Shown one piece after another: positions 1-9,484 of a stretch of 64,000 bases of DNA; within the stretch, counting starts at the first letter, position 1, and every line of letters starts with the position of its first letter. The DNA is from Atriophallophorus winterbourni (taxonomy: Eukaryota > Platyhelminthes > Trematoda > Plagiorchiida > Microphallidae). The notes beneath the pieces are model-generated. The model saw only the letters and a list, made by a program, of their open reading frames with translations. It did not search any database and had not been told where the DNA came from. The stretch is from contig JACCGJ010002984.1 in the NCBI GenBank assembly GCA_013407085.1, forward strand, positions 1 through 64,000, written 5' to 3'. The position numbers and the translations under genes are program-made.

Positions 1-546
1 TCGTGCCTGGGACGCTGCTTTGTACCCAAATTCCCAAGTCCCTTCATTGCAGCCGACTCATCCTCCTGGAGGAGATAGTCGCACAAAGTAAGTAATTAAT
101 GAAAATGGGTAATCCGAATCCCAAAGGGTTTCATACAACAATGGCGAAGATCGCGCTTTTGACCAAGTCATAGGCACCACAACCCACTCGACAAACCAGG
201 CGATTTAGTTCTTTCCCACATTTATTCAGCATCAATATGCAACGGATGTGTGACGGCGTAGTGTAATACCGTGTTAACTTGATTAGCCAATGGTACTGAG
301 CTGCATATCGATACATCTCGAACTCTCAGTATCATTCATTTTTACACGTGTATCGGCCTGACCAACTTGGCAGTATCTTTTCCCACCTGTAGTCTATGAC
401 TGTGACTGGGTCCCGGCTCATGCTTGATTCGTACATAAAATACGCAGCATTCCATTGCGAGTGACAATGCTATGCCAAGAATTTCATTTTCGACCTGATC
501 ACATGGGCATCTCTCACACGCTTGTTTTACTCGACTATGCTGGTAG

Positions 547-757
547 ATTGAACACGTGGATGCGGTCGTATTCCTTGGGGACGGTCGCTTCCATTTGGAA
601 TCCGTCATGATTGCAAACCCTTTGCTTCCCGCGTACCGGTACAATCCTTACGATAAATCGTTGACTCGTGAACACTATGACCACAAACTGATGCGTCGCA
701 GACGCCGTGACGCGATCAATGCGGCTGTGTCGGCGAACAAGTTCGGTTTGTTTTTGG
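547..757 (+). CDS. DPH1: DPH1 internal exon (diphthamide biosynthesis subunit 1)
   Basis: An internal exon of the radical-SAM subunit that, with DPH2, starts diphthamide synthesis on elongation factor 2 in the cytosol. The frame opens with [17 protein letters not shown], continues with VMIANP and AYRYNPYDK, then [17 protein letters not shown] and KFGLFLG; this run is diagnostic of DPH1. A TAG acceptor lies at 544-546 behind a pyrimidine-leaning stretch. A GTGAGT donor at 758 follows the first base of a codon, so the exon enters in phase 0 and leaves in phase 1, exactly where the family continues with T/S-L-G-R-Q-G. The reading frame beyond 757 no longer resembles DPH1, which confirms the intron. 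No further DPH1 exon was recognised in the window, so the rest presumably lies upstream and beyond a long, repeat-rich intron. Codon use is normal with no lesions, so this is the only clearly living gene here. Confidence 0.85.
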
Positions 758-1341
758 GTGAGTTGTTGACGATTGTCGTTGTGGGGTTTTCACCAAGGTT
801 AGTAAGGCTGCAAGTGGTATAGTATGATGGTATAAAAACCCAAGCCTGATCCAAGCAAAGTGCCGCACAGTCAGAGACTGCACATGGGCCAAGATACTGT
901 CAGGTTGCCCAGGCCTAGACAGATATGCGAAAAGAAATAGAAATGGTAGTGAGGCTCCAGCGTGTTTCGCCATGCAGCTGACTACTGTTGGCCAATCAAT
1001 TTAGCAAGGTGTTAGACGCACAGCACATAAGTACCGCATGATTGCACATCCGTGTCCATAAGTAGATAATATCGATGTGCTTTTAAAAGAAAGTATCAAC
1101 GAAAAGTTGCACAGAGCAGTCGACATGAACTGGTATACTGAGAAGCCGAAGTGCAGAATACGAGAAAGCAAGGACGGTTCACAGCTCACCTTGTCCGCTT
1201 TCAATTTAAGTATACTTGTGGATTAAACGACAAGGTCTAGACCGCAAAGTACACCCATCCAATAAAAATGTGGAGAATATCCAAACAGGCATAGTGCATA
1301 ACCAAGATTCCGCAATTGATATGTTCCAGGTCAGTGGTAGA
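758..1341. other. Probable DPH1 intron sequence, no gene
   Basis: Follows the DPH1 donor site and holds no coding similarity I recognise. A stretch at about 880-945, containing CCCAGGCCTAGAC and ATGCGAA, resembles 39870-39930 and is probably a short dispersed repeat. Confidence 0.45.
885..945 (+). repeat. Short dispersed repeat, copy 1
   Basis: About 57 bases here match 39872-39930 imperfectly. The shared core is CCCAGGCCTAGAC followed by an ATGCGAA and an A-rich GAAAT tail. The A-rich tail after a conserved core would suit a SINE-like end, but no promoter boxes were found. Confidence 0.4.
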
Positions 1342-1372
1342 ATGTATGTATGTATGTATGTATGTATGTATG

Positions 1373-1406
<34 letters not shown>

Positions 1407-1508
1407 TGTATGTATGTATGTATGTATGTATGTATGTATGTATGTATGTATGTATGTATATATGTATGTATGTATGTATGTTTGTTTGTATGTATGTATG
1501 TATGCATG
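1342..1508. repeat. ATGT tetranucleotide microsatellite
   Basis: About 40 copies of ATGT/GTAT, with occasional TATA and TTTG variants near 1374, 1458 and 1481. It produces artificial open frames in all registers on both strands; these are not genes. It ends directly against the truncated reverse transcriptase fragment that starts near 1509. Confidence 0.97.
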
Positions 1509-1765
1509 CAACAATTACGAGCAATATCCATGATGAATGTTGTAGGTAAATTGTTTGCTAAAATCTTACATATCCGGCTACCAGTTTTAGCTGATAGAAT
1601 TTACTCCGAATCACAATGTGCCATACGCAATGGTAAGATCAACCGTTGACATGATCTTCTGCCTGAAACAATTTCAAAAAGTGTCGGGAACAGCGTACGA
1701 CATAATACGCTGTTTTTGTTGATTTAACGAAGGCATTCGACTACGTCAGCAGGGAGGATATAGTG
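1509..1765 (+). pseudogene. RTE-like non-LTR reverse transcriptase fragment
   Basis: The frame from 1509 reads ISMMNVVGKLFAKI, then LADRIYSESQC, the start of the fingers/palm region of an APE-type non-LTR reverse transcriptase. After a stop at about 1648 the similarity continues in other frames: MIFCLKQFQ, then VFVDLTKAFDYVSRE around 1705-1755, which carries the first catalytic aspartate motif. At least two frame breaks make it a dead fragment. The same clade recurs at 16760-17250, 34030-35450, 48045-48700 and 54100-55930. It is cut off at its 5' side by the microsatellite. Confidence 0.8.
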
Positions 1766-1789
1766 TTTTCCATTTGCATAACTTTTACT

Positions 1790-2005
1790 GCGTTTGTTTT
1801 ACTACTTATGCCGACTAGCGGTTTATGTACATATTAGGCGCGCGGTTTTTGGATTACACGTCACTTGACGCATCTCTTGTTCTGTTTTGAGACTAGCTCC
1901 ATCCACTGTCGTGATTGTGTTGGAGTTCATGTGATCTGTGGTTGCGTGATATAAACTACATCGGAATAGCATTGTGCTTGGACTATAAACTGTTAGTGGT
2001 AACAC
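1790..2005 (+). repeat. Candidate 5' LTR of CsRn1-type element
   Basis: This stretch and 6240-6400 share, in order, a TGTTCTG-TTTGAGAC block, a GATCTGT-rich middle and a GTTAGTGGT end. The sequence after GTTAG (TGGTAACACTCC) resembles a tRNA-Trp primer-binding site, which is the usual primer in this clade. The copies are too diverged to set exact ends by eye. Confidence 0.35.
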
Positions 2006-2145
2006 TCCTAGTTGCCCAGTCTTATTTATTACTGTATCTTGACTAGGTTTACTACTACAATTGTTGAGCCCGAATTTGGATTACTTTTTCACACATTCCC
2101 GTTTACGCATTTGGCTTTCTCATTTTGCGCACTATTTTTATCAAC

Positions 2146-2973
2146 ATGAAATCTGACAGTGAATCTAACGACGTCGCAGAGGAGAAAATATGCCATTTTA
2201 CATTACCCACATTTGATATGAGTGATCCTCGTTAATGGTTTGCACAAATTGAAGCGCTATTCGAATCATATCGCGTCACGACGCAACGAACACAGTACAA
2301 TCGTGTTGTTGGCATGCTCCCGCCTTCAGTTGCCAAGGAAGTTGCTGATCTTATTTACACCCGTCCGTCCACCAATCCTTACGATGTCCTAAAATCAACT
2401 GTGATTTCCCGCTTTGTCTCGACTGATGAACAGAATTTACGCAAGCTACTTTCTGGCGCCGAACTTGGTGACCGTTCCCCTTCCCAACATTTGTGGCACC
2501 TCCAGCAATTGCAGGGCGGTCAACAAATTAACGACAGTGTATTGCGACAAATATGGCTGCAGAGCCTCTCTCAAGAAATTCGTAAAGTGCTGGCCGTCAT
2601 GGATGCTAACACCAGCCTAGACCGACTCGCCAAGGTGGCAGATGAAGTTCATCACATTACACACAATGTGTCCATCTCCAGTGTATCCCCAAACCCCACA
2701 CCTAATTTTCCAAATTCCCTTGAGAAAGAACTTTCTGACCTGAAATCCCAGTTCAATGAATTCTCCTTGCACATCCAAAACCTTTCTCGTGCCCGGAGTA
2801 CCTCTTGTGGGAGATTTTCTCAGCGGTTTAAAAGCAGATCCAACAGTCGCTCAAATAGACCTACTATTTGTTACAACCACCGTCGATTTGGCGCGAAGGC
2901 TATTCACTGCACGTCGCCATGTACTTTTACCACTGAGACCGAAAACCAGGGAAACTTCGTCGCCAAGCAGTAG
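2146..2973 (+). pseudogene. gag: Gag of CsRn1/Boudicca-clade Gypsy retrotransposon
   Basis: Starts MKSDSESNDVAEEK and reads through the capsid-like region (LPTFDMSDP, WFAQIEALFESYRV, RQIWLQSLSQEIRKVL) to a serine/arginine-rich stretch and a C-terminal knuckle CYNHRRFGAKAIHCTSPC. That Cys-x3-His-x9-Cys-x3-Cys spacing is the unusual Gag finger of the CsRn1 clade rather than the standard CCHC knuckle. A TAA stop at 2233-2235 breaks the frame about 29 codons in; otherwise it is open to 2973. Gag would bind the element RNA and form the particle. Pol follows in another frame with little gap. Confidence 0.85.
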
Positions 2974-2989
2974 ACACGGCGTCTCTGTC

Positions 2990-3569
2990 TGGCAATACCA
3001 CTAGCCGTCTACTCCACGTCAGCGATGGTTCAACCAGTATGCGTTTTCTGATCGACATTGGTGCGGAAGTCAGCGTTATCCAACCCACAAAATCAGACCG
3101 CAAGAGCCAATCCCCCCTGACTCTCCGAGCGGCAAATGGTACCCGAATTTCCACTTACGGTAAGCGTTCCATTTCTGTAGATCTAGGTCTACGACGCAAT
3201 TTTAAGTGGATTTTCATTGTGGCGAGTGTAAAGTTGCCGATTTTGGGTGCCGATTTCCTTTCTAATTTTAATCTTTCTATTGATTTGGCTAATCGTATGC
3301 TCATTGACAATTTAACAAAGCTTAATACATTAAGAGTTTTCTGTAATTCACCCATACAAACAATTCGTGTGCTTATCACAGACACATCCTCTACATACAG
3401 TTTACTCATGACAGAATTTTCTGATATTTTTAAACCTTTATCCTCTACTACTCCTGTTAAACACGATGTCAAACACCATATTTTGACCCGCGGTCCGCCC
3501 ATTTTCAACAAACCTCGCAGATTGGCTCCCAGAAACTTGAAGTTGCCAAATTGGAATTCGAGCACATGA
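2990..3569 (+). pseudogene. pol: Gypsy Pol: protease and N-terminal RT region
   Basis: Contains the aspartic protease in RFLIDIGAEVSVIQ (near 3039-3085) and ILGADFLSNFNLSIDLANR, the usual C-terminal part of the fold. The connecting segment ends with [13 protein letters not shown] before a single-base frame slip near 3530, after which the reverse transcriptase continues in the neighbouring frame. The active-site triplet is D-I-G-A instead of D-T/S-G-A: the aspartate is kept but the serine/threonine is lost. Confidence 0.85.
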
Positions 3570-4156
3570 TGGAGCTTCGTATCATTCGACACTCTCATTC
3601 TCCCTGGGTTACCCCTCGGCACATGGTTGAAAAGAACAAAGCGGACGCCTGGCGTCCATGTGGTGATTATCTTGCCCTAAATCGAGTGACTGTCCCTGAT
3701 CGTTATCCTATCCCCCACATACACGATTTTGCCTTATCCCTTAACGGCAAATCCGTTTTCTCCAAGTTGGATCTAGTTCGTGCCCATCATCAGATACCCA
3801 TCGCTGAAGAAGACATCCCAAAGACCGCAATCACTACTCCATTCGGTTTGTTTGAATTTCTAAAAATGCCATTTGGCCTACGAAATGCTGCTCAAACATT
3901 CCAGAGATTCATGGATCAGGTTTTTCAAGGTTTGTCTTTTGTTCATGCGTATATTGATGATGTTCTTATCGCCATTTCCACTCCTACAGAACACGTTGAA
4001 CACCTGCGTGAAGTTTTTCAGCGTTTGTCACATTACGACATTAATGTCAATCCTGACAAATGTTTGTTTGGAGTTGCTTTCTTGGAAATCCTCGGTCATT
4101 TTGTCGACAGCTCTGGTATCAAACCTGTGCCACAAAAAGTATCTGCCATCAGTTAG
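3551..4156 (+). pseudogene. pol: Gypsy Pol: reverse transcriptase core
   Basis: Reads [17 protein letters not shown], then [48 protein letters not shown] and the catalytic box YIDDVLIA. These are RT motifs in canonical order, with all three catalytic aspartates present. The frame ends at a stop (4154-4156) just after VPQKVSAIS; the thumb/connection (HLRPFLGLVNYYRRFIP) carries on in another frame from about 4175. In life it would copy element RNA into DNA inside the particle; the frame breaks make it inactive. Confidence 0.92.
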
Positions 4157-4174
4157 TTTTCCTGTCCAACTTCC

Positions 4175-4732
4175 CTCGTCACTTGAGGCCTTTTCTCGGT
4201 CTTGTGAACTATTATAGGCGGTTCATTCCACATTGTGCCGCTGCATCACAGCCAATGACAGATTTACTACGCGGGAAGGAGCGCGATTTCAAGATAAATG
4301 ACAACGCCATCAAGTCGTTCGAATGATTAAAATCTGCCTCGAACGCAGCTACTTCACTGACGTACATGTTTACGTGTTCCAACGCGGAGTTATCACTCGC
4401 CACAAACGCCTCTCAAGAAGCAGTCGGTGCAGTCCTTCAACAAGAAGTCGACGGTATCACCAAACCACTTGCTTTCTTTTCCCGACGTCTCCAACCAGCT
4501 CAGACACGATATAGTACGTTTGGTCGTGAATTGTTGGCCATCTATTATGCAATACGTCATTTTCGCCATTTGCTAGAAGGTCGCAATTTCACTGTTTGGA
4601 CCGATCACAAGCCCTTAACATTTGCCCTTGCTGCTGCTTCAGATAAATATTCACCTCGTGAGATCCGACATTTGGACTTTATTTCCCAATTCACAAGTGA
4701 TATTAAATATTTGTCTGGACCGTCCGTTGATT
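4175..4732 (+). pseudogene. pol: Gypsy Pol: connection and RNase H
   Basis: After the frame slip near 4160 the sequence gives NYYRRFIPHCAAASQPM and LLRGKERDF, hits a stop near 4324, then continues as LATNASQEAVGAVLQQ, AFFSRRLQPAQTRYST, ELLAIYYAIRHFRHLLEGR, TDHKPLTFAL and IRHLDFISQFTSDIKYL. These are RNase H landmarks; the usual first aspartate before A-S is N here (TNAS rather than TDAS). The element sequence stops abruptly after GPSVD at about 4732, where VADALSR would be expected, and foreign sequence begins. Confidence 0.85.
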
Positions 4733-5255
4733 TTTATGTGTGTGAACGAAAGCGAAAAGACCACTGTTCCGGGCGACTCCATCTCCGTGGAAATACAGTC
4801 TTGAAGTCATCGGAGCACAACCATGCCCCCGACACGTGTCGCCAGAATGTTCTGAAGGTAGTTGATTCCATCAAAAGACAAGCGTCTACAGCATAAGAAA
4901 CCACAATGATGATCATTGCCAGTCAGCGTACAGGCGTTTCGTAAGTCACAGCAGCTTCTTTGTCAACAGAACGGGCACTTAAGTGACAAATACAAAAAAC
5001 GCGAAACCGCAATGGTCGGGTGCCACCACTGCCTGCAAGTCTGGAAGATCTGAATATTCCTGATGACTACAAGAAGGAAGAAACATATCAAACTGGCAGA
5101 AAGAATTAAAAGAGTTGTTGAAGGTCAGTATGGTCGGGACACCGTGAGTGTACTGAAGAGCATTGCCTTTTGCTACAATTTGTAGGCTTCTGTTGCAGAG
5201 GAAGAAGGAGAAGACAATCAAGACAGTAGTTTGGAAGATGTTTTATAACAGTGAT
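4733..5255 (+). mobile_element. FLYWCH-type transposon relic inserted in pol
   Basis: Starts mid-frame with FYVCERKRKDHCSGRLH and GNTVLKSSEHNHAPD, a FLYWCH zinc-finger pattern (two Cys, then H-N-H) as found at the N-terminus of MULE-like transposases. After a stop near 4894, a second frame reads VPPLPASLEDLNIPDDYK (about 5031-5085), the segment that normally precedes the transposase domain. A third (about 5085-5180) reads KLAERIKRVVEGQYGRD, resembling the C-terminal tail. The catalytic core between them is missing. A T-run and an AT-rich stretch close the segment near 5260-5280. It replaces the integrase core of the surrounding Gypsy element. Confidence 0.65.
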
Positions 5256-5363
5256 ATTTTTTTTTTTTATTTATTAAAATGTTCAAAGAAGAAAAATACT
5301 TGTCTTCACTTGTATGAATTATTTTCGTCGCAATGTTAACCAATCTGATCGTGATCTAAAAGT

Positions 5364-5551
5364 CATGGAGCAATTGGTCAAGGAGCAATAGGGCAAGGAG
5401 CAATTGCACAAGGAGCAATTGGGCAATTGGGCAAGGAGCAATTGGGCAAGGAGCAATTGGGCAAGAAGCAATTGGACAAGTAGCAATTGGGCAAGGAGCA
5501 ATTGTCGCGGAGTAATTGTCGGGGAGCAATTGTCAAGGAGCAACTGTCGTG
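5364..5551. repeat. 15-bp minisatellite (CAAGGAGCAATTGGG)
   Basis: About twelve imperfect copies of a 15-base unit, with one short insertion of CAATTGGG near 5423. Because the period is a multiple of three it leaves open frames encoding simple repeats on both strands. It sits exactly in the gap between the FLYWCH relic and the surviving integrase tail. Confidence 0.93.
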
Positions 5552-5564
5552 GACCGGAGTTGAT

Positions 5565-6130
5565 TAGCATCACCTGACGTTCCAATTGACGTCAGCATTC
5601 CTGATTACGTTATTCGTTTACGAACATTCATGCGTCAATTTCGCGTAACTCCAACCCGTTTCAATACCCGTCCTTTCTATCTTACTTCCGATTAGCGAAC
5701 ATGTGATTTTGTTTTTGTTAGAACGGATCAGGTTCGTAGACCTCTTCAACCTCCGTACACTTGCTCTTACAAAGTAATCAGCAGACATGCGAATTATTTT
5801 GTCATCGACAAGAATGGTGAGCATGACACCGTCAGCATTGATCGTCTCAAAGTCGCCTATGTTGAGTATGCAGTCTCTCCCGCACATGACACTGTTACCA
5901 ACAAGATTGAAAGCACTGCTGAGACTGCAGTTATTCCATTTCAACCCAGTCCCTCAAATCCAACGGAACATTCATCCCAGTCCACAAAGTCTACCCAACC
6001 ATGTATATACTCCCCCCATCTGTCCCCAAACTCGACTAAATCGTTCCGGTCGTACCGTCAGGTGGCCTGCAAATCTTGCAGACTATGCGGATTACCTTTT
6101 CGTTTCGAGCGTTTTACTCTCTTCTAACGC
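5565..6130 (+). pseudogene. pol: Gypsy Pol: integrase C-terminal tail
   Basis: The frame at 5579 reads VPIDVSIPDYVIRLRTFMR, a stop near 5690, then RTCDFVFVRTDQVRRPLQPP, DKNGEHDTVSIDRLKVAY and, in a shifted frame near 6030-6085, LNRSGRTVRWPANLADY. This is the chromodomain-less C-terminal part of a CsRn1-clade integrase with its typical basic R-S-G-R tail. The zinc-binding HHCC and the DDE catalytic core are absent, so this copy could not integrate. Confidence 0.85.
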
Positions 6131-6440
6131 TTTAGGGAGGGCGTATTATGGTGTTTTCATCATTGTATATTTTATTACATTAATTCTGCATATTATGTCG
6201 TTTGTTTTGATATCATGATACATGTAAAAATGTACACAATTTGAATATATTATACACGCTTCTAACGTGTTCTGCTTTGAGACAAGTCTATCGTCTGATT
6301 GGTTCGGATCTGTCAGCCGTGTTACGTTGAGAAGTGTCTTCCGATTTGATGGGTGCAATAATCAGAAGGCGTACGTTGTTAGTGGTGAAATCTCCGCTGT
6401 ATCAACCGCTACAGTATTTAGGAAGCATCGCGTTATAATG
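6131..6440 (+). repeat. Polypurine tract and candidate 3' LTR
   Basis: A purine run AGGGAGGG at 6132-6139 directly follows the Pol tail, as a plus-strand primer should. The following AT-rich sequence shares TGTTCTG-TTTGAGAC and GTTAGTGGT blocks with 1840-2005. It also reads on into AAATCTCCGCTG, which recurs at 39277-39291. The 3' end is uncertain. Confidence 0.4.
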
Positions 6441-6549
6441 CATGCTTGAAAAAAGTAGTATCTTTTTACCAGCATGATGAGATGTCAGGTGAAGTAGAAT
6501 CCTGTATAAAAAACAGAAATATCTATTAAAATATTTATTTGCATGCTTT

Positions 6550-6605
6550 TCTGTCACACACCCCACGACCTGTTTTATGCTGCTTTCACTCGTTTACTTG
6601 ATTTA
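6550..6605 (-). ncRNA. Decayed hammerhead ribozyme, family A
   Basis: The plus strand reads CCCCACGACCTGTTTTATGC then TGCTTTCACTCGTTTACTTG, a worn antisense copy of the family A hammerhead (CTGATGAG, hairpin, CGAAAC, GGTC, GTGGGG). A GCATGC-TTTTCTGTCACACA lead-in matches other copies. Core bases are mutated, so activity is unlikely. Confidence 0.55.
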
Positions 6606-6639
6606 AGTGATTATGCTAAAAATGTGATCTGCGTGAGCT

Positions 6640-7535
6640 TCTATAACTATTATGGAGAGTAGTCAGGAAATGAATTGCCCGAGTCGATGTCCGAATCTTG
6701 CTTGAAACTCGAGACGGTACTGCAGGATAAAAGTTTGTATGTGAGAAGTTTCGAGATATTTACCACCCGAAGGGTGAAAATTAATTCTTGGAGTTTAGCA
6801 GATATTGCTTCTTAGCAAGTTGGAATTAATAGCACCGGTTGCCCATCACCGAACTTAAGATAAAGAAGTCGATAAGATGTTTCGAGAAGGGACACATCTT
6901 TGCATATCCAAGGCTGTACAGCGTATTCCAAGTGTTGACGGATGTAGACATTCATCAATGTCAGGAAGAGAAACAGGTCGAACCTACTGAAAGAACGGAC
7001 AAGTAAGCAAATTGTTGCGGCGGCTGCAGCTGCGACTAGTTTGCATTGTGTCGTTCTGCCGAAATCGTGCTGGATGATACAAAGATCCTTTTCATTTCGA
7101 GCACGTCAATGTTTGGCGAATCAGGTGAGCATCAGAGTTTGACATCGTCCGCAAATAGGAGGAACGGCGATTGATTTTTCTGGCCATCGCCGTTGATGAA
7201 AATGATGAAGAGTCGGGGTCCAAGAACGGAGGAAGCAGGCTTAATAGCAGTAACGCACATGAACACGGAGGAAGCAGACACAAAAACATAATAAACAAAC
7301 TCTCCAATCACCTTTAAACAGAGAGAGCTGTGGCGAAGAAACTCTTTCATCGAAGACAGTAAGGATGACCCAACGCCACAGTATGCCAGTTGATCCGTTA
7401 ATCCGATCAACTTCACATTATCAGCGTAAATGAAACTTGGACACTTCATGGCAGACGACGAGGCATGAATGTGAATTAGGGATAGAAGAGGACTGAGAAC
7501 CGAGCCTTGAGGGACCAAACTCATCACTTCTGTCC
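6640..7535 (-). pseudogene. CR1-like pol fragments, two RT cores in tandem
   Basis: Read on the minus strand from 7527: SLVPQGSVLSPLLSLI and IYADNVKL, an RT motif pair, then near 7260-7132 a second pair SVLGPRLFIIFING and LLFADDVKL. Further on (7090-6640) the frame fragments resemble the CR1 C-terminal domain, including an equivalent of the Y-I-H/R-P-x-x-E-Y-A motif near 6960. One RT contains the palm motifs once only, so this is two overlapping or tandemly joined copies, both broken by frameshifts. Confidence 0.7.
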
Positions 7536-7539
7536 TACC

Positions 7540-9285
7540 TGTAAGGAATACTTTAATCTAAGACTATCGCGTAAGCCTTTTGATACTAGCTTGATCTTTC
7601 TTGTCGAATATTTTCGCATACACCATAACGGTTCAACGCTGTGTGTTGTTTAACAGAAAAAGTTAGAAAAGCAAGGTAAAAATGATAAAACCTTTCGCTG
7701 GCGCTCAGATGTATCTAATTTGGCGTTGTGCATTAGCGTGGTAGTAAAAAAAACAAGCAACTGACTCGTTGACAAGGTTCGCGTGCAACTTCCCACATCC
7801 CATGGATTTCAAATAACTTCTTGATTTTTGTACTACCAGATTTTCTACGAAGGCGAATAGTGTTATTGAAAAACTTGCCACTTTTAATCTAGGATGAGAA
7901 ATTAACGAGTTTTGGTTGTAGCGTTTATGCCGAAGTGGAACAAAAATCCCAAAACCAAAGATTCTGCTTGTCCCGTCAAGCCGTCACGACAGTTCATGAT
8001 ATCAGTTATAAATATCTGGAAATCCCGAAATAACAAAACTAGGGCAATAAAAGTCGACTATTCGCGAATTTCATGAAGCTATCCGTGTCCTGATACTTCA
8101 TCTGCTGTAGTAGTGACCTGACTCTCATGTACTTTCAATGATCGGACTTTCCGCGTATGATCCCTCGTATCGTGTTCCTACATTTCTGTCCACTGAAATT
8201 AATTTGATTTTACACAATCGACGTACAGAAACCAGCTGAACAAGTACGCCCGGTGAATTTCATAAACACTGCTCTGTGAAAATACCATAATGTTTACCCG
8301 GAAACCAAAATTTGTTTGGCCTGACAACTAGAAATCCTTATATTTCTTCAGGCTTTGTATTTTGTTCGGTTGCCGAAAAAGTAAATCCTCATGAGCGCTT
8401 CAACGCTTTAAACAAGAAGCAACGAGAAAGTCCATCTTCAGTTGTCTTTCACTTGAATAGGATTATTCATTAGCTTTGGTTTGTTTCATATGCATATCTC
8501 ACGCCTTCAATTTCTATTTCACCCTCCATGTGTGTGTCATGTAAGATTACCGTCTTCCAAACCGGTCTTCATCTTTCACCAACTCTCCTTATTACTGTAT
8601 ATTTGTCTCTATTACAATACAGAATCTCATCTCAATGTTTCATCACAAGTTTAAAATCGCATTACATCTAACCATTCACCATCCCTTTAGGATTTGATTA
8701 TGTTATATTTGTATGGCAAATATATGTGAAGAGAAACCTAAACGCTTTTTCAAACTATTCGGACACAAGCGTATATAAACCATACGACCTATACATTCAA
8801 TATCGAAATGAGTCCAAACCGACCTAGATTGCTGAAAAAGAAAATGTCAATCCACTTTTCGAGCCCACGTAATTGAATATTTATCCGTTTCCCCAAAAAC
8901 TTTGCTGCAGTATGAGCTTTGTAATCGAAGAAAAATGATTTGAAGCAATGCTTACTTTTACCGATGCCATTGGAACTTGAGATTAAATTGTTGTAGCACT
9001 GATAGAATACACAAATACTCCAACTACAAAGGAAATGGGCATAAGCTCCTGAAGATCCCTTTCCTGACGATCGACATGATAATGGCTATCAATACCAACT
9101 GGAAATCGTACCGCGCAAAACTTCCACTAGAGGTATGACTGAGCGTACCTAAACGTGTTCCTTCACTAACACCCAGAGAACAATCGCAGTCACAGTTTGT
9201 TTGCAATCATGTTTCTCACAGTCAAAATGCTACTCAATAAAATTAAAACGCTCCGACTCATCGTTAGTTGGACCAATAGCTACTT
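7540..9285. other. No recognisable feature
   Basis: AT-rich sequence with only short chance open frames on both strands and no family motif, RNA gene or clear repeat that I could find. Confidence 0.5.
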
Positions 9286-9289
9286 TACA

Positions 9290-9482
9290 TGATTCAACAT
9301 TGTGTCATATAAATACGATAAAGTGCGTATACACTAATGTTCATCGTTTGACTAATAAATTAGCTAAACTATGTGAGCTTTGTGAGAGAATATCACACGA
9401 TTTGTTCGCCGTTACAAAGTCTTCGTTCCAGCCCTACTTGAGAAATACTGATCTCTCGATTCCAAAAATGTCACTAATCCAC
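9290..9482 (+). pseudogene. CR1-like APE endonuclease N-terminal fragment
   Basis: Reads IKCVYTNVHRLTNKLAKL, then ISHDLFAVTKSSFQPYL and NTDLSIPKMSLI. This is the opening of the apurinic-like endonuclease of CR1 elements (Y-T-N-x-R-S-L, then D-L-x-A-V-T-E-T-W); the catalytic-region E of the last motif is K here. It is cut off at about 9482, where minus-strand RT sequence begins. Confidence 0.7.
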
Positions 9483-9484
9483 CG

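Noticed and set aside
53..86. Possible small upstream DPH1 exon with TTCATTGCAG acceptor and GTAAGT donor
   Set aside because: The phase does not fit the exon starting at 547 and the peptide does not match the expected DPH1 segment.
1206..1649. Several overlapping open frames encoding HTYI or CMYV repeats on both strands
   Set aside because: They are translations of the ATGT microsatellite, open in every register, with no independent coding signal.
5319..5585. Minus-strand leucine/glutamine-rich open frame
   Set aside because: It is a by-product of the 15-bp minisatellite.
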